Shown here piece by piece: positions 50,892 to 64,000 of a DNA stretch of 64,000 nucleotides. The DNA lies in NCBI RefSeq assembly GCF_018860165.1, contig NZ_JAHKNG010000012.1:1-64000 (forward strand), written 5' to 3'. Within the stretch, counting starts at the first letter, position 1; the number at the start of each line of letters is the position of its first letter. Under the pieces are notes generated by a model. The model did no database searches. It was not told where the DNA came from and saw only the letters and a program-made list of their open reading frames with translations. The position numbers and the translations under genes were made by a program. This DNA comes from Paracoccus marinaquae (GTDB taxonomy: Bacteria; Pseudomonadota; Alphaproteobacteria; Rhodobacterales; Rhodobacteraceae).

Positions 50892-52386
50892 CCGGGGTCT
50901 CGGTCGGGGCCTGCCCCGAGGCGGCGGCATCGGTTGCCACAGCCTCGGTGCCGACCAGCGATTGCGCGGCGACCGCGGCCGCATCATCGACCCCGAACAT
51001 GGTGATGGCGCCCAGCAGCAGCAGTGCCGCCGGCACCAGAAGCGCCAGAGACTGGACCAGCCCCATATGGCTCTCGACCCCGTCGGTCTCGGCCCCGAAG
51101 AACATGTAATAGACGATCCGCAGGTAGTAGAAGGCGCCGATCACCGAGGCGATCACACCCAGCACCGCCAGCCATGCCATGTCGGCATTCACTGCCGCCG
51201 CCAGCACCCCGAACTTGGCGAAGAAGCCAAGGAAGGGCGGCACGCCGGCAAGGCTGAACATCAGGAACAGCACCGCGAAGGCCTTCAGCGGCTGCGCCGT
51301 GGCAAAGCGGTTCAGGCTGTCGAGATCGGTGACCGGCTGGCCGTCACGCTCCATCGACAGGATGAAGGCGAAGGTGCCCACGTTCATCACCGTGTAGATC
51401 GCCATGTAAAGCAGCATCGCCTGCACGCCATAGGCGGTGCCGGCGGCCAGGCCGACCAGGGCGAAGCCCATATGGGCGATCGAGGAATAGGCCATCAGCC
51501 GCTTGATGTTGCGCTGCCCGATGCCGGCGATCGAGCCGAGGAACATCGACATGACCGACAGGGCCGCGATGATCTGGCCCCAGTCGCCCGGCACGTTGCC
51601 GAAGGCTTCGAACATCAGCCGCGCGATCAGCGCCATGGCCGCGACCTTGGGCGCGGTGGCGAAGAAGGCGGTGACTGGCGTCGGCGCCCCCTCATAGACA
51701 TCGGGCGTCCACATGTGGAAGGGCACGGCCGAGACCTTGAACGCGAGACCGACCAGCAGGAAGACCAGACCGAACAGCAGCCCCAGCGACATCCGCCCGC
51801 CCGAGACGGCCGTGAAGATGCCGGCGAAATCCGTGGTGCCCGAGAAGCCGTAGACCAGCGAGGCACCATAGAGCAGCAGCCCCGAGCTCAGCGCCCCGAG
51901 GACGAAGTATTTCAGGCCGGCTTCCGAGGACTTGACGCTTTCCCGGCGCATGGCGGCGACGACGTAAAGCGACAGCGACTGCAGTTCCAGCCCCATATAG
52001 AGCGACAGCAGGTCGCCGGCCGAAACCATCATCATCATGCCGACGGCGGCCAGCGTGATCAGGATCGGATATTCAAAGCGCATCAGCCCGTGGCGGCCCA
52101 TGTAATCGGCGCTCATCGCCAGGACCGCGGCGGCCGAGATCAGCACCACCACCTTGGCGAAGCGGGCGAAGGCATCGTCATAGAACATGCCGAAGAACGC
52201 CGCCTGCTCGGGCCGGTCGGCAAAGCCGGTATAGAGACCGGCCAGCAGCAGCGCCGCGACGGAGGCCCAGAGGATCGGCTTGGCGATGGCGTCCTTGCCG
52301 AACCAGGCCCCGGCCAGCAGCGCCGCCATGGCGTAGATGGCCAGCAGCAGCTCGGGCAGGATGGTCGAGAAATCGAGCGCGGTCAT
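50884..52386 (-). CDS. nuoN: NADH-quinone oxidoreductase subunit N
   Basis: NuoN (Nqo14/ND2) is one of three antiporter-like proton-pumping subunits of complex I. The 500-residue protein has about 14 helices and the Mrp-type Proton_antipo_M domain, with the conserved helix-7 and helix-8 lysine/histidine region near [17 protein letters not shown]. The last 30 residues are a polar Ala/Thr/Pro-rich tail ([14 protein letters not shown] at the end). The start ATG at 52384-52386 follows GAGGA. It lies 10 bases after nuoM. Confidence 0.95.
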   Translation of the reverse strand: MTALDFSTILPELLLAIYAMAALLAGAWFGKDAIAKPILWASVAALLLAGLYTGFADRPEQAAFFGMFYDDAFARFAKVVVLISAAAVLAMSADYMGRHGLMRFEYPILITLAAVGMMMMVSAGDLLSLYMGLELQSLSLYVVAAMRRESVKSSEAGLKYFVLGALSSGLLLYGASLVYGFSGTTDFAGIFTAVSGGRMSLGLLFGLVFLLVGLAFKVSAVPFHMWTPDVYEGAPTPVTAFFATAPKVAAMALIARLMFEAFGNVPGDWGQIIAALSVMSMFLGSIAGIGQRNIKRLMAYSSIAHMGFALVGLAAGTAYGVQAMLLYMAIYTVMNVGTFAFILSMERDGQPVTDLDSLNRFATAQPLKAFAVLFLMFSLAGVPPFLGFFAKFGVLAAAVNADMAWLAVLGVIASVIGAFYYLRIVYYMFFGAETDGVESHMGLVQSLALLVPAALLLLGAITMFGVDDAAAVAAQSLVGTEAVATDAAASGQAPTETPGE

Positions 52387-52396
52387 CTGGCGTTCC

Positions 52397-53965
52397 TCAA
52401 TGGCTGGCTTCGGCGGCTTCCGCGGCGGCGGTGACGGCAAGCCCGTCCCGCGCCTCTTGCGGCAGCGCGTTGTGATGGCGCACCAGCAGCGCCTCGACGG
52501 CGGGGCCGGTGATGTCGGTGGCCAGTCGCGGATAGACCCCCAGCAGCAGCGTCATGGCGATCAGCGGCGCGAAGATCCACTTCTCGCGCGCGTTCATGTC
52601 CGAGATGGTCTTCAGGCTTTCCTTGATCAGCTGCCCCAGCGTGACCCGGCGATAGAGCCAGAGCGCATAGGAGGCCGACAGGATCACCCCGGTCGTGGCG
52701 ATGACCGCGACCCAGGTATTGACCTTGAACGTGCCCAGCAGTGTCAGGAATTCACCCACAAAACCCGAGGTGCCGGGCAGGCCGACATTGGCGAGGGTGA
52801 AGAACATGAAGACCAGCGCATAGACCGGCATCCGGTTCACCAGCCCGCCATAGGCATCGATCTCGCGCGTGTGCATGCGGTCGTAGATGACGCCCACGCA
52901 CAAGAACAGCGCGCCCGAGATGAAGCCGTGCGACAGCATCTGGAAGATCGCCCCGTCCAGCCCCTGCTGGTTGGCGGCGAAGGCGCCCAGGGTGACATAG
53001 CCCATATGCGCGACCGAGGAATAGGCGATCAGCTTCTTCATGTCGGTCTGGGCCAGCGCCACCAGCGAGGTATAGACGATGGCGATCGCGCCCAGCCAGA
53101 ACAGGAACGGCTGCAGATATTGCGAGGCGACCGGGAACATCGGCAGGCTGAAACGCAGGAAGCCATAGCCGCCCATCTTCAGCAGGATCGCCGCCAGCAC
53201 GACCGAACCCGCGGTCGGAGCCTGAACGTGGGCATCGGGCAGCCAGGTATGCACCGGCCACATCGGCAGCTTGACGGCGAAGCTGGCGAAGAAGGCGATG
53301 AACAGCAGCGTCTGCATGCCGCCGGTGATGGTCAGGCCCATGACCCGCATGGTCTCGGACGGGAAATCGAAACGCAGCAGCGCGGCGATATCGGTGGTGC
53401 CCGCAGTCCAGGCCATGGCGATCATGGCGACCAGCATCAGCACCGAGCCGAGGAAGGTGTAGAGGAAGAACTTGAAGGCCGCATAGATGCGATCCTTGCC
53501 GCCCCAGATGCCGATGATCAGGAACATCGGGATCAGCCCGGCCTCGAAGAACAGGTAGAACAGGATCAGGTCCAGCGCCGTGAAGACGCCGATCATCAGC
53601 CCCTCCAGCACCAGGAAGGCGATCATGTATTCCTTGACGCGGGTCTTGACGTCCCAGGCCGACAGGATGGTCAGCGGCATCAGGAACGTGGTCAGCAGCA
53701 CGAACAGGATCGAGATGCCGTCCACGCCCATCTTGTAGCGCAGCCCCATGATCCAGGGGTGATCCTCGACGAACTGGAAGTTGGTATCGGCCGGGTCGAA
53801 TCCGGCCAGCAGGAACAGCGAGATCAGGAAGGTCGCCGTGGTCGCGATCAGCGCCAGGTACTTGGCGTTCTTCTGCGAGGCGGCGTCGTCGCCGCGCAGG
53901 AACAGCGCCAGGATGCCCGCCGCGACGATCGGCAGAAAGGTGATGATCGAAAGAAGGTTCGTCAT
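52397..53965 (-). CDS. nuoM: NADH-quinone oxidoreductase subunit M
   Basis: NuoM (Nqo13/ND4) is the second antiporter-like subunit, 522 residues with about 14 helices. Diagnostic segments are the helix-5 glutamate region [34 protein letters not shown] and [13 protein letters not shown]. Glutamate and lysines for proton transfer (in LFFEAG and LLKMGGYG) are in place. The gene starts one base after nuoL and is tightly coupled. Confidence 0.96.
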   Translation of the reverse strand: MTNLLSIITFLPIVAAGILALFLRGDDAASQKNAKYLALIATTATFLISLFLLAGFDPADTNFQFVEDHPWIMGLRYKMGVDGISILFVLLTTFLMPLTILSAWDVKTRVKEYMIAFLVLEGLMIGVFTALDLILFYLFFEAGLIPMFLIIGIWGGKDRIYAAFKFFLYTFLGSVLMLVAMIAMAWTAGTTDIAALLRFDFPSETMRVMGLTITGGMQTLLFIAFFASFAVKLPMWPVHTWLPDAHVQAPTAGSVVLAAILLKMGGYGFLRFSLPMFPVASQYLQPFLFWLGAIAIVYTSLVALAQTDMKKLIAYSSVAHMGYVTLGAFAANQQGLDGAIFQMLSHGFISGALFLCVGVIYDRMHTREIDAYGGLVNRMPVYALVFMFFTLANVGLPGTSGFVGEFLTLLGTFKVNTWVAVIATTGVILSASYALWLYRRVTLGQLIKESLKTISDMNAREKWIFAPLIAMTLLLGVYPRLATDITGPAVEALLVRHHNALPQEARDGLAVTAAAEAAEASH

Positions 53966-53966
53966 G

Positions 53967-56060
53967 TCAGTACGTGCCCCGCATCATCACCCAGATCAGC
54001 AAGCCCACGATGCCCAGGACCATCGCGAAGGCATAATGGAACAGATAGCCCGACTGGAGTCGCCCGGCGAAGCGGGTCAGCCGGGGAATGATTCCCATGG
54101 CCAGCCCGTTGATGGCGCCGTCGATAACCGCCCCGTCGCCGCCCGTCCACAGCTTGCGGCCGATCCATCTGGCGGGACGCACGAAAATCGCGTCGTAAAG
54201 CTCGTCGAAATACCACTTGTTCAGCAGGAAGCGATACAGCGCGGGCTGGCTTTCGGCCAGCTTGCGCGGCGTATCGGGGCTGCGGATGTAGAAGACCCAG
54301 GCCAGCAGAAGACCGCCCAGCATGGCGAAGAAGGGCGAGACCTTGACCCAGGTCGGGGATTCATGCGCCTCGGTCAGCACATGGTTGTCCGGGTGCATGT
54401 AGATCGCCCCGCCGACCGGTGCCGGAACATCGGTGTTCAACCCCTCGGCATGGCCCTCGGCCGCAGGCTCGGCCGGGGCGGCCTCGGGGGCGCCATGGTC
54501 GCCTTCGGCCGCCTCGGCCACGACAGTCTCGCCGGCCCCGCCGATATGGAAGAACGCGTTGACGCTGTCATGGCTGCCGAAGAACGGGCCGTACCAGACC
54601 ATCCCCGAGAAGATCGCGCCGACCGCCAGCACGCCCAGCGGCACAGTCATCACCGGCGGGCTTTCATGGGCATGGTCATGCGCGTGATGATCGCCGCGCG
54701 GCTTGCCCCAGAAGGTCAGGAACATCAGCCGCCAGCTGTAGAAGCTGGTGAAGGCGGCAGCCACGACCAGCAGCCAGAAGGCGTAGGAATTGCCCGCCCA
54801 GGCGCTTTCGATCACCGCGTCCTTGGACAGGAAGCCGGCAAAGCCGATGGTGGTCAGCGGAATGCCGACACCGGTGATCGCCAGCGTGCCGATCAGCATC
54901 GCCCAGAAGGTCAGCGGGATCTTCTTCCGCAGCCCGCCGTAATTGCGCATGTCCTGCTCGTGATGCATGGCATGGATGACCGAGCCGGCGCCAAGGAACA
55001 GCATCGCCTTGAAGAAGGCATGGGTCATCAGGTGGAACATGGCGACCGAATAGACGCCGACACCCGCCGCCACGAACATGTAGCCCAGCTGCGAACAGGT
55101 CGAATAGGCGATCACGCGCTTGATGTCGTTCTGCACCAGACCCACGGTCGCGGCGAAGAAGGCGGTGGTTGCGCCGACTACGGTCACGACCAGCTTTGCC
55201 TCGGGCGCGAACTCGAACAGGGGCGACATCCGGCAGACCAGGAACACGCCCGCCGTCACCATGGTCGCGGCGTGGATCAGCGCGGAGACCGGCGTCGGCC
55301 CCTCCATCGCGTCGGGCAGCCAGGTGTGCAGCAGAAGCTGCGCCGACTTGCCCATCGCGCCCACGAACAGCAGGAAGGCCAGCAGATCGGCGGCATTCCA
55401 GGCCCGCCACAGGAAGTGCATCTGCACTTCGGCCAGATCGGGCACCTGTTCGAATATGGCGTCGAACTGGATCGAGCCGGTCATCCACCAGATCCCGAAA
55501 ATCCCCAGCAGGAAGCCGAAATCGCCCACCCGGTTGACCACGAAGGCCTTGATCGCGGCGGCATTGGCCGAGTGTTTCTTGTAGTAGAAGCCGATCAGCA
55601 GGTAGGAGGCGACGCCCACGCCCTCCCAGCCGAAGAACAGCTGCAGCAGGTTGTCGGCGGTCACCAGCGCCAGCATGGCGAAGGTGAAGAAGCTCAGATA
55701 GGCGAAGAAGCGGGCCTTGTAATGCTCGTCATGGGTCCAGTTGTCGTCATGGGCCATGTAGCCGACGGAATAGAGGTGAACCAGCGCCGAGACGGTGGTG
55801 ACGACGATCAGCATGATCGCGGTCAGCCGGTCCAGCCGGATCGCCCATTCGCTGACGAAATCGCCCGACACCACCCAGTCGAGGACGGGGATCTGCCGCA
55901 CCTCGCCGTCAAAGCCGAGGAAGATGATCCAGCTGAACAGGCAGGCCGCGAACAGCACGCCGGTGGTCAGGTATTGCGCGGCCGTCTCGCCGATCACGCG
56001 CCAGCCGAAGCCGGCGATGATGGCGGCCAGAAGCGGGGCGAAGAGAATGAACTGCACCAT
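53967..56060 (-). CDS. nuoL: NADH-quinone oxidoreductase subunit L
   Basis: NuoL (Nqo12/ND5) is the distal antiporter-like subunit whose long lateral helix braces the membrane arm. The 697-residue protein shows [43 protein letters not shown] and [13 protein letters not shown] His/Gly-rich and acidic insert (about 460-560, including [12 protein letters not shown]) lies between the antiporter core and the C-terminal lateral helix, larger than in E. coli. It starts six bases after nuoK. Confidence 0.96.
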   Translation of the reverse strand: MVQFILFAPLLAAIIAGFGWRVIGETAAQYLTTGVLFAACLFSWIIFLGFDGEVRQIPVLDWVVSGDFVSEWAIRLDRLTAIMLIVVTTVSALVHLYSVGYMAHDDNWTHDEHYKARFFAYLSFFTFAMLALVTADNLLQLFFGWEGVGVASYLLIGFYYKKHSANAAAIKAFVVNRVGDFGFLLGIFGIWWMTGSIQFDAIFEQVPDLAEVQMHFLWRAWNAADLLAFLLFVGAMGKSAQLLLHTWLPDAMEGPTPVSALIHAATMVTAGVFLVCRMSPLFEFAPEAKLVVTVVGATTAFFAATVGLVQNDIKRVIAYSTCSQLGYMFVAAGVGVYSVAMFHLMTHAFFKAMLFLGAGSVIHAMHHEQDMRNYGGLRKKIPLTFWAMLIGTLAITGVGIPLTTIGFAGFLSKDAVIESAWAGNSYAFWLLVVAAAFTSFYSWRLMFLTFWGKPRGDHHAHDHAHESPPVMTVPLGVLAVGAIFSGMVWYGPFFGSHDSVNAFFHIGGAGETVVAEAAEGDHGAPEAAPAEPAAEGHAEGLNTDVPAPVGGAIYMHPDNHVLTEAHESPTWVKVSPFFAMLGGLLLAWVFYIRSPDTPRKLAESQPALYRFLLNKWYFDELYDAIFVRPARWIGRKLWTGGDGAVIDGAINGLAMGIIPRLTRFAGRLQSGYLFHYAFAMVLGIVGLLIWVMMRGTY

Positions 56061-56066
56061 GTTTCC

Positions 56067-57953
<1,887 letters not shown>

Positions 57954-58985
57954 CTACACTCCTGCCCAGCGGGCCCAGAAGGTCCCGAAGACCTCGTATT
58001 TCGCAAGGAACGCCACGATCACCACCCAGCCCAGCGACAGCGGCAGGAACACCTTCCAGCCGATCCGCATCAGCTGGTCATAGCGGTAGCGCGGCACGAT
58101 CGCCTTCACCATCGAGAACATGAAGAACCAGAAGACCATCTTCAGGAACATCCACATCGCCCCGTCCGGAATGCCCGGGATGGGCGACAGCCAGCCGCCG
58201 AAGAACAGCACCGAGATCAGCGCGCACATCAGCCACATGGCGATGTATTCGCCGGCCATGAACAGCAGATAGGGGGTCGAGGAATATTCGACCATGAAGC
58301 CCGCGACCAGTTCGGATTCCGCCTCGGGCAGATCGAAGGGCGGGCGGTTCGTCTCGGCCAGGGCGCTGATGAAGAACAGCACCATCATCGGCAGATGCGG
58401 CAGCCAGTACCAGCTCAGCAGCCCCGCCCCGGCCTGCGCCTCGACGATGGCCGACAGGTTCATCGAGCCGGTCGAGATGATGATGCCGATGATGATGAGG
58501 CCAAGGCTGACCTCGTAGGAAATCATCTGCGCGGCCGAACGCAACGAGCCGAGGAACGGATATTTCGAGTTCGAGGCCCAGCCGCCCATGATCACGCCGT
58601 AAACCTCGAGCGAGGAGACGGCCATGACGAACAGGATGCCGACGTTGATGTCGGACATCACCCAGCCGGGCGCGAAGGGGATGGCCACGAAGGCCAGCAG
58701 CGCCAGGGTCATCGACAGGAACGGCGCCAGGAAGAAGACGAACTTGTCGGCCCCGGCCGGAACCACGATTTCCTTGCAGACATATTTCAGCGCGTCCGCG
58801 AAGGTCTGCAGCAGGCCCCAGGGACCGACCACGTTCGGGCCGCGCCGCAGCTGCACGGCGGCCCAGATCTTGCGGTCGCCATAGACCAGATAGATCAGCG
58901 ACAGCATCACGAAGGCGATGATCGCCAGACCCTGCGCCAGCAGGATGATCGCCATGCCCCAGGAAGATGCCCAAAAACCATCCAT
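57954..58985 (-). CDS. nuoH: NADH-quinone oxidoreductase subunit H
   Basis: NuoH (Nqo8/ND1) forms the quinone chamber and the first half channel. The 343-residue protein has eight or nine helices. Conserved parts are [24 protein letters not shown], the charged loop [26 protein letters not shown] that contacts quinone, and the [21 protein letters not shown] block. The start at 58983-58985 follows 21 bases after the lipoprotein gene. Confidence 0.97.
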   Translation of the reverse strand: MDGFWASSWGMAIILLAQGLAIIAFVMLSLIYLVYGDRKIWAAVQLRRGPNVVGPWGLLQTFADALKYVCKEIVVPAGADKFVFFLAPFLSMTLALLAFVAIPFAPGWVMSDINVGILFVMAVSSLEVYGVIMGGWASNSKYPFLGSLRSAAQMISYEVSLGLIIIGIIISTGSMNLSAIVEAQAGAGLLSWYWLPHLPMMVLFFISALAETNRPPFDLPEAESELVAGFMVEYSSTPYLLFMAGEYIAMWLMCALISVLFFGGWLSPIPGIPDGAMWMFLKMVFWFFMFSMVKAIVPRYRYDQLMRIGWKVFLPLSLGWVVIVAFLAKYEVFGTFWARWAGV

Positions 58986-59006
58986 GATGCCTGTCCCTCT
59001 TCCTTG

Positions 59007-59774
59007 CTACGCCGCGGGAATGCCGCGTGCCTTGCATTCGCGCAAGGTCTCATTCGTTTCCATCACCCGCAGTCCCAGCGGTTTGTCATCCGAGATCGTA
59101 AAAGCGGCCCCGATCAACAGCTTGCCGTTGCGCGTATCCTGCAGTGTGCGGATATGGCGGCCATAGCCTGCCCCTTCCGCCTTCGCCCAGCCGGCCAGCG
59201 CGCAGGTGGCATACGAGAAGGCGATATCGGCGTCCACCCCCTCGCGCAGGTTCGCCGTCACCTCGACCAGATCGCCCTGCTTGCCGGCGTTCAGCACCAC
59301 CACCCGCGAGCCGATGAAATCCTCGGGGGCGACCACGGTACCCTTCTGCCACTCGGGCAGCGCCGGCTGGGTCCGCTTGGCGAATTCCTCCAGCGCCTTT
59401 TCCTGCGCGGTCTTGCGATACGGTCGGTTCGGCGCGACCAGCCCGCCCAGATCGAGGTCGAGATTCGTGTTCAGCGCCATCAGGTCGGCCTCGCTGACCG
59501 CGAAGGCATCGCGACCGGCGGGGGTGTCCAGATCCATGGTAGTCACGCTGCCATCGGGTTCGAGGATCAGGATCTCGCCGGACTTGGTCGAGATCCGGGC
59601 CAGCGTCAGAGGCGCATCGCCCTTGCCGGGATTCGGCGTGGCGATCCGGGCGGTCACCTGATCGGGCTTCGCGGGCGGACGGCCATCCTTCGGCTCTGCC
59701 GCGCAGCCGGCCAGCAGCGCCGCCGCCGCCAGCGCGGCGATGAGGGTCGGTGGCTTGCGGAAGGCTGGCCGCAT
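59007..59774 (-). CDS. Predicted lipoprotein within nuo operon
   Basis: I do not recognise a named family. The 255-residue protein has a lipoprotein signal with lipobox LAGC (Cys24), a Pro/Lys-rich linker, and a domain with KSGEILILEPDGSVTTMD, VAPNRPYRK, SRVVVLNAGKQGDLVEV and two Cys (ATCALAGWAK, NETLRECKAR) that might form a disulfide. It should sit in the periplasm attached to the inner or outer membrane. It lies between nuoG and nuoH. The nuoG stop overlaps an in-frame GTG at 59783, an alternative start; the ATG at 59774 with GGAG is preferred. Confidence 0.72.
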   Translation of the reverse strand: MRPAFRKPPTLIAALAAAALLAGCAAEPKDGRPPAKPDQVTARIATPNPGKGDAPLTLARISTKSGEILILEPDGSVTTMDLDTPAGRDAFAVSEADLMALNTNLDLDLGGLVAPNRPYRKTAQEKALEEFAKRTQPALPEWQKGTVVAPEDFIGSRVVVLNAGKQGDLVEVTANLREGVDADIAFSYATCALAGWAKAEGAGYGRHIRTLQDTRNGKLLIGAAFTISDDKPLGLRVMETNETLRECKARGIPAA

Positions 59775-59779
59775 CGCGA

Positions 59780-61804
59780 TCACTCCGCCGCGACGGCCGG
59801 AGAGGCCCGGCGCGCCATCGCCATCCGCGACAGTTCCCCCATCAGCGGCGACGAGCGCGCGATCGGGTTGGTCAGATAGAAATCCTTCACCGGATAGACA
59901 AAGCTGGCGCGCCCCGGATCGCGCAGCTCCAGCGGCTGCCAGACGTTTTCCGGCACGCTGTCGATCCTCGACAGATGCGGCACCGCCGCGATCAGCTTCT
60001 GGCGCAGCTGCGCTAGGCTGTCCCAGGGCAGTTGCTGGCCCAGTTCCGCCGACAGCGCGCGCAGGATGGCCCAGTTTTCCTTGGCCTCGCCGGGCGCGAA
60101 ATTGGCGCGCATGGCCAGTTGCGGACGGCCCTCGGTATTCACGAACAGGCCGTTCTCTTCGGTGTAGCTGGCAGCGGGCAGGATGATGTCGGCGCGATGC
60201 GCGCCGCGGTCGCCATGGCTGCCCTGATAGATGACGAAGGCGCCGTCGGCCACGTCGACCTCGTCGGCGCCCAGGTTATAGATCACCTCGGCGCCCTCGA
60301 TGGCGGCCGTCAGCCCGCCCTCGGTCACCGCGCCCACATCCATCGCGCCGACCCGCCCGGCCGCCGTGTGCAGGATCAGAAGCTTCGAGTTCGAATTCTC
60401 GGCCAGCTTCATCGCATGGGCCAGCACGGCCTCGCCATCGGCTTCGCGGATCGCGCCCTGCCCGACGATCACCAGGGTCGGCTTGTCGTGGGTTTCCTGG
60501 CTGATCTCGCGCGAGGACAGGCTTTCCAGCGCCGCGCGGTCATTGCCGATATGGGCATAGTCATAGGTCAGATCGACCGGCTCGCCCACCAGCCCGATCT
60601 GCGCGCCACGCGCCCAGGCCTTGCGGATGCGGGCGTTCAGCACCGGCGCCTCGTCGCGCGGATTGGTGCCGATCAGCTGGATCATCGCGGCCGTGTCGAT
60701 ATCCTCGATCCGCGCCGTGCCGACATAGGCCGAGCGGTTGCCGATCGGCAGCTTGGCCCCGTCGGTACGGCATTCGACGCGGCCGCCCAGCCCCTCGATC
60801 AGCGTCTTGAGGCTGAAGGCGGCCTCGACCGGGGCCAGATCGCCGATCAGCCCGGCAAGTTTCTTCCCGCTCATGGCGCGGGCGGCGGCGGTCAGCGCCT
60901 CGGACCATGTCGCCGGGCGCAGCCTGCCGTTCTCGCGGAGATAGGGCTTGTCCAGCCGCTGGCGGCGCAGCCCGTCCCAGACGAAACGGGTCTTGTCGGA
61001 GATCCATTCCTCGTTCACGCCGTCATGGTTGCGCGGCAGGATCCGCATGACCTCGCGGCCCTTGGTATCGACGCGGATGGAACTGCCAAGCGCGTCCATC
61101 ACGTCGATGGTCTCGGTCTTGGTCAGTTCCCACGGCCGGGCAGTGAAGGCATAGGGCTTGGAAACCAGCGCACCGACCGGGCAGAGGTCGATGATATTGC
61201 CCTGCATGTTCGAATCGAGCGTCTGGTTCAGGTAAGAGGTGATCTCGCTGTCCTCGCCGCGCCCGGTCTGGCCCATCTGGGTGATGCCCGCGACCTCGGT
61301 GGTAAAGCGCACGCAGCGGGTGCACGAGATGCAGCGGGTCATATGCGTCTCGACCAGCGGGCCGAGATTCAGGTCCTCGCTGGCGCGCTTGGGTTCGCGG
61401 AAGCGCGAGAAATCGACGCCGTAAGCCATCGCCTGATCCTGCAGGTCGCATTCGCCGCCCTGATCGCAGATCGGGCAATCCAGCGGATGGTTGATCAGCA
61501 GGAACTCCATCACCCCCTCGCGGGCCTTGCGGACCATGGGCGAATTCGTGCGGATCTCGGAGGGGGCGCCCTCGGGCCCCGGACGCAGGTCCTTGACCTG
61601 CATCGCGCAGGAGGCGGCGGGCTTGGGCGGGCCGCCCACCACCTCGACCAGACACATCCGGCAGTTGCCCGCAATCGACAGGCGTTCGTGATAGCAGAAG
61701 CGCGGGATCTCGATCCCGGCCTGTTCACAGGCCTGGATCAGGGTCAGGTTGGGATCGACCTCGACCAGCCTGTCATCGATCTTGATTGTCCGCAAATCGG
61801 CCAT
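59780..61804 (-). CDS. nuoG: NADH-quinone oxidoreductase subunit G
   Basis: NuoG (Nqo3) is the largest peripheral subunit. The 674-residue protein carries the 2Fe-2S site Cys37, 48, 51, 66; the His/Cys site His106, Cys110, 113, 119 (cluster N5); and Cys158, 161, 164 with Cys208 (cluster N4). A molybdopterin-oxidoreductase-like domain without cofactor follows. The fourth CxxC cluster N7 motif of E. coli and Thermus is not seen, as in Paracoccus and mitochondria. The ATG at 61802-61804 is 11 bases from the preceding gene. Confidence 0.96.
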   Translation of the reverse strand: MADLRTIKIDDRLVEVDPNLTLIQACEQAGIEIPRFCYHERLSIAGNCRMCLVEVVGGPPKPAASCAMQVKDLRPGPEGAPSEIRTNSPMVRKAREGVMEFLLINHPLDCPICDQGGECDLQDQAMAYGVDFSRFREPKRASEDLNLGPLVETHMTRCISCTRCVRFTTEVAGITQMGQTGRGEDSEITSYLNQTLDSNMQGNIIDLCPVGALVSKPYAFTARPWELTKTETIDVMDALGSSIRVDTKGREVMRILPRNHDGVNEEWISDKTRFVWDGLRRQRLDKPYLRENGRLRPATWSEALTAAARAMSGKKLAGLIGDLAPVEAAFSLKTLIEGLGGRVECRTDGAKLPIGNRSAYVGTARIEDIDTAAMIQLIGTNPRDEAPVLNARIRKAWARGAQIGLVGEPVDLTYDYAHIGNDRAALESLSSREISQETHDKPTLVIVGQGAIREADGEAVLAHAMKLAENSNSKLLILHTAAGRVGAMDVGAVTEGGLTAAIEGAEVIYNLGADEVDVADGAFVIYQGSHGDRGAHRADIILPAASYTEENGLFVNTEGRPQLAMRANFAPGEAKENWAILRALSAELGQQLPWDSLAQLRQKLIAAVPHLSRIDSVPENVWQPLELRDPGRASFVYPVKDFYLTNPIARSSPLMGELSRMAMARRASPAVAAE

Positions 61805-61815
61805 CACTGCTTTCC

Positions 61816-62241
61816 TTACCTGGCGCTGAGAAGCGATCCCGTGACCGTCTTCTTCGCGATTTCTTCCCGCCCGAGGCGGCAATAGCTTTCGGCATCACCC
61901 GATTTCACGCCGTTGCGGGCCATGTAATCGTCGGCCACGGCATAGATGCGTTTCCGGTCGGGCTTGCTGTCGAGAAACGCCTCGATCTGGGCCTGGGTAT
62001 AGCCCTGCTTTCTGGCATATTTCATCAGCGCGCGGGCCTGGCTGTAGGCATAGACGATACGCCCGTCGATCGAGGGACATTCACGCCGGATGCGGTCGGC
62101 GATGCGCGCCGCGATCAGCCGGTCGTTGATGTATCTTTCCTGGCTGAGCGGTTCCAGCGCGGCCGCCGGCATGGCGGTCAGGGTGATGGTCGCGGCAAGG
62201 GCGGCCGCGATCCGGCCACGGCGGTTGGGGAAAATCTTCAC
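61816..62241 (-). CDS. DUF5333 exported protein
   Basis: This 141-residue protein fits DUF5333, a small family I associate with nuo operons of Rhodobacteraceae. It begins with GTG (62239-62241) behind GGAGG. The signal peptide runs to about residue 28 ([11 protein letters not shown]), leaving a helical periplasmic domain with two cysteines ([10 protein letters not shown] near 54 and [10 protein letters not shown] near 123) that could form a disulfide. Function is unknown. Location between nuoF and nuoG suggests a link to complex I assembly or the electron-transfer chain; no direct evidence. Confidence 0.78.
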   Translation of the reverse strand: MKIFPNRRGRIAAALAATITLTAMPAAALEPLSQERYINDRLIAARIADRIRRECPSIDGRIVYAYSQARALMKYARKQGYTQAQIEAFLDSKPDRKRIYAVADDYMARNGVKSGDAESYCRLGREEIAKKTVTGSLLSAR

Positions 62242-62330
62242 GGCGCGTGCCTCCGTTCTGCTACTGCGCCTCGCTGTAGCACGGATGCGGGGCATGGCCC
62301 CGGCAGCAGCAGGTAAGAAGGCCGTGAGGC

Positions 62331-62684
62331 TCATGAGCGGCAAGCCTCGTAATACCAGTATCCGCCGGTCAGCGCCGACATGAAGGTTCCCGCGGTCCCG
62401 CCCTCATAGCCCTGCGTCCGGCAGAAGGCATCGACGGCCCGGTCGGCCGCGGCCCCCTCGGCGGCGGTCAGGGCGGCGCCAGCCGGTCCCGTCACCGCCA
62501 GATCCCCCGCCCGCGTCGGGTCAGGCTCGACCACATAGGTCTTGCCGTCGATGCTGTAGGGGACGCGATCACCGCCGGCAGTGCCGCAGGCCGCAAGGCC
62601 CAGTACCGCCAGCACGACCGGCAACCGGGCAAGGGCCCGCCCCCTGCCTTCGCTCGTCATGGCTGTCCACATCGGATTCGTCAT
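62331..62684 (-). CDS. Small lipoprotein within nuo operon
   Basis: This 117-residue protein has a long n-region, a hydrophobic core and the lipobox GLAAC (Cys33). The mature part is short, with [18 protein letters not shown], an Ala-rich helix, and a C-terminal stretch [26 protein letters not shown] whose Cys may pair with CRTQGY. No family is recognised. The ATG at 62684 is four bases after the nuoF stop and preceded by GGAG; ATGs at 62672 and 62660 are alternatives that shorten the n-region. An 89-base gap follows before DUF5333. Confidence 0.68.
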   Translation of the reverse strand: MTNPMWTAMTSEGRGRALARLPVVLAVLGLAACGTAGGDRVPYSIDGKTYVVEPDPTRAGDLAVTGPAGAALTAAEGAAADRAVDAFCRTQGYEGGTAGTFMSALTGGYWYYEACRS

Positions 62685-62688
62685 CTGC

Positions 62689-63984
<1,296 letters not shown>

Positions 63985-64000
63985 CTAACTATCAATCCTC

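Overview
This window is high-GC DNA from an alphaproteobacterium of the Rhodobacteraceae/Paracoccaceae type, most like Paracoccus. The reasons are the nuo (NDH-1) operon with the extra reading frames and BirA tail known from Paracoccus, families typical of this group (DUF5333, DUF6456, DUF6477, DUF3422, an IalB-family protein), TakP-like TRAP binding proteins close to the Rhodobacter type, and a membrane transhydrogenase of two long subunits. The genus is an inference. Nothing here looks like a prophage, genomic island, CRISPR array or plasmid backbone.

Region 1 (1-20.5 kb): the left edge carries a perfect inverted repeat and a deletion scar, where the first 55 codons of a LysE-family exporter run into the last codons of an ABC-transporter ATPase. 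Housekeeping genes follow: a PRX-like thioredoxin protein coupled to phosphoglycolate phosphatase, a DUF442 sulfurtransferase-type protein, an ArsC/Spx protein, an unusually small (24 aa) lipoprotein, DUF3422 with an NCS1 nucleobase transporter, the pntA-pntB transhydrogenase, an Ala/Glu-rich membrane-anchored repeat protein, pepN, an acyltransferase, obg-proB, aqpZ, selO, an endonuclease/phosphatase-fold protein and eno. Two copies of an intergenic hairpin repeat lie at about 13.85 and 18.41 kb.

Region 2 (20.7-34.1 kb): two tandem TakP-like TRAP binding proteins converge on a TRAP permease pair whose large subunit ends in an 88-residue Gly/Pro-rich tail. Next are cobU-cobT-cobS (nucleotide loop assembly of cobalamin), a divergent oppABCDF operon, and a tRNA-Leu(CAA).

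Region 3 (34.2-49.3 kb): lipA; a peroxiredoxin converging on oxyR; divergent DUF6456 and DUF6477 genes around a consensus DnaA box; a HerA/DUF853 ATPase; a 536-bp gene-free stretch with two candidate small RNAs; an IalB-family protein; a KAS-ACP-lpxD cluster likely serving lipid A; an L,D-transpeptidase divergent from a DUF882 peptidase; a TetR regulator; and RNase J.

Region 4 (49.3-64 kb): one long minus-strand operon, read from the right edge as nuoF, two exported accessory proteins, nuoG, a lipoprotein, nuoH, nuoI, a carboxymuconolactone-decarboxylase-fold protein, nuoJ-K-L-M-N, birA, coaX and rnj. The genes are separated by a few bases or overlap. nuoA-E are expected just beyond the right edge. 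The strongest leads for new biology are the accessory genes inside nuo, the two RNA candidates at 40.3-40.6 kb, the 24-aa lipoprotein, and the tailed TRAP permease with two binding proteins.
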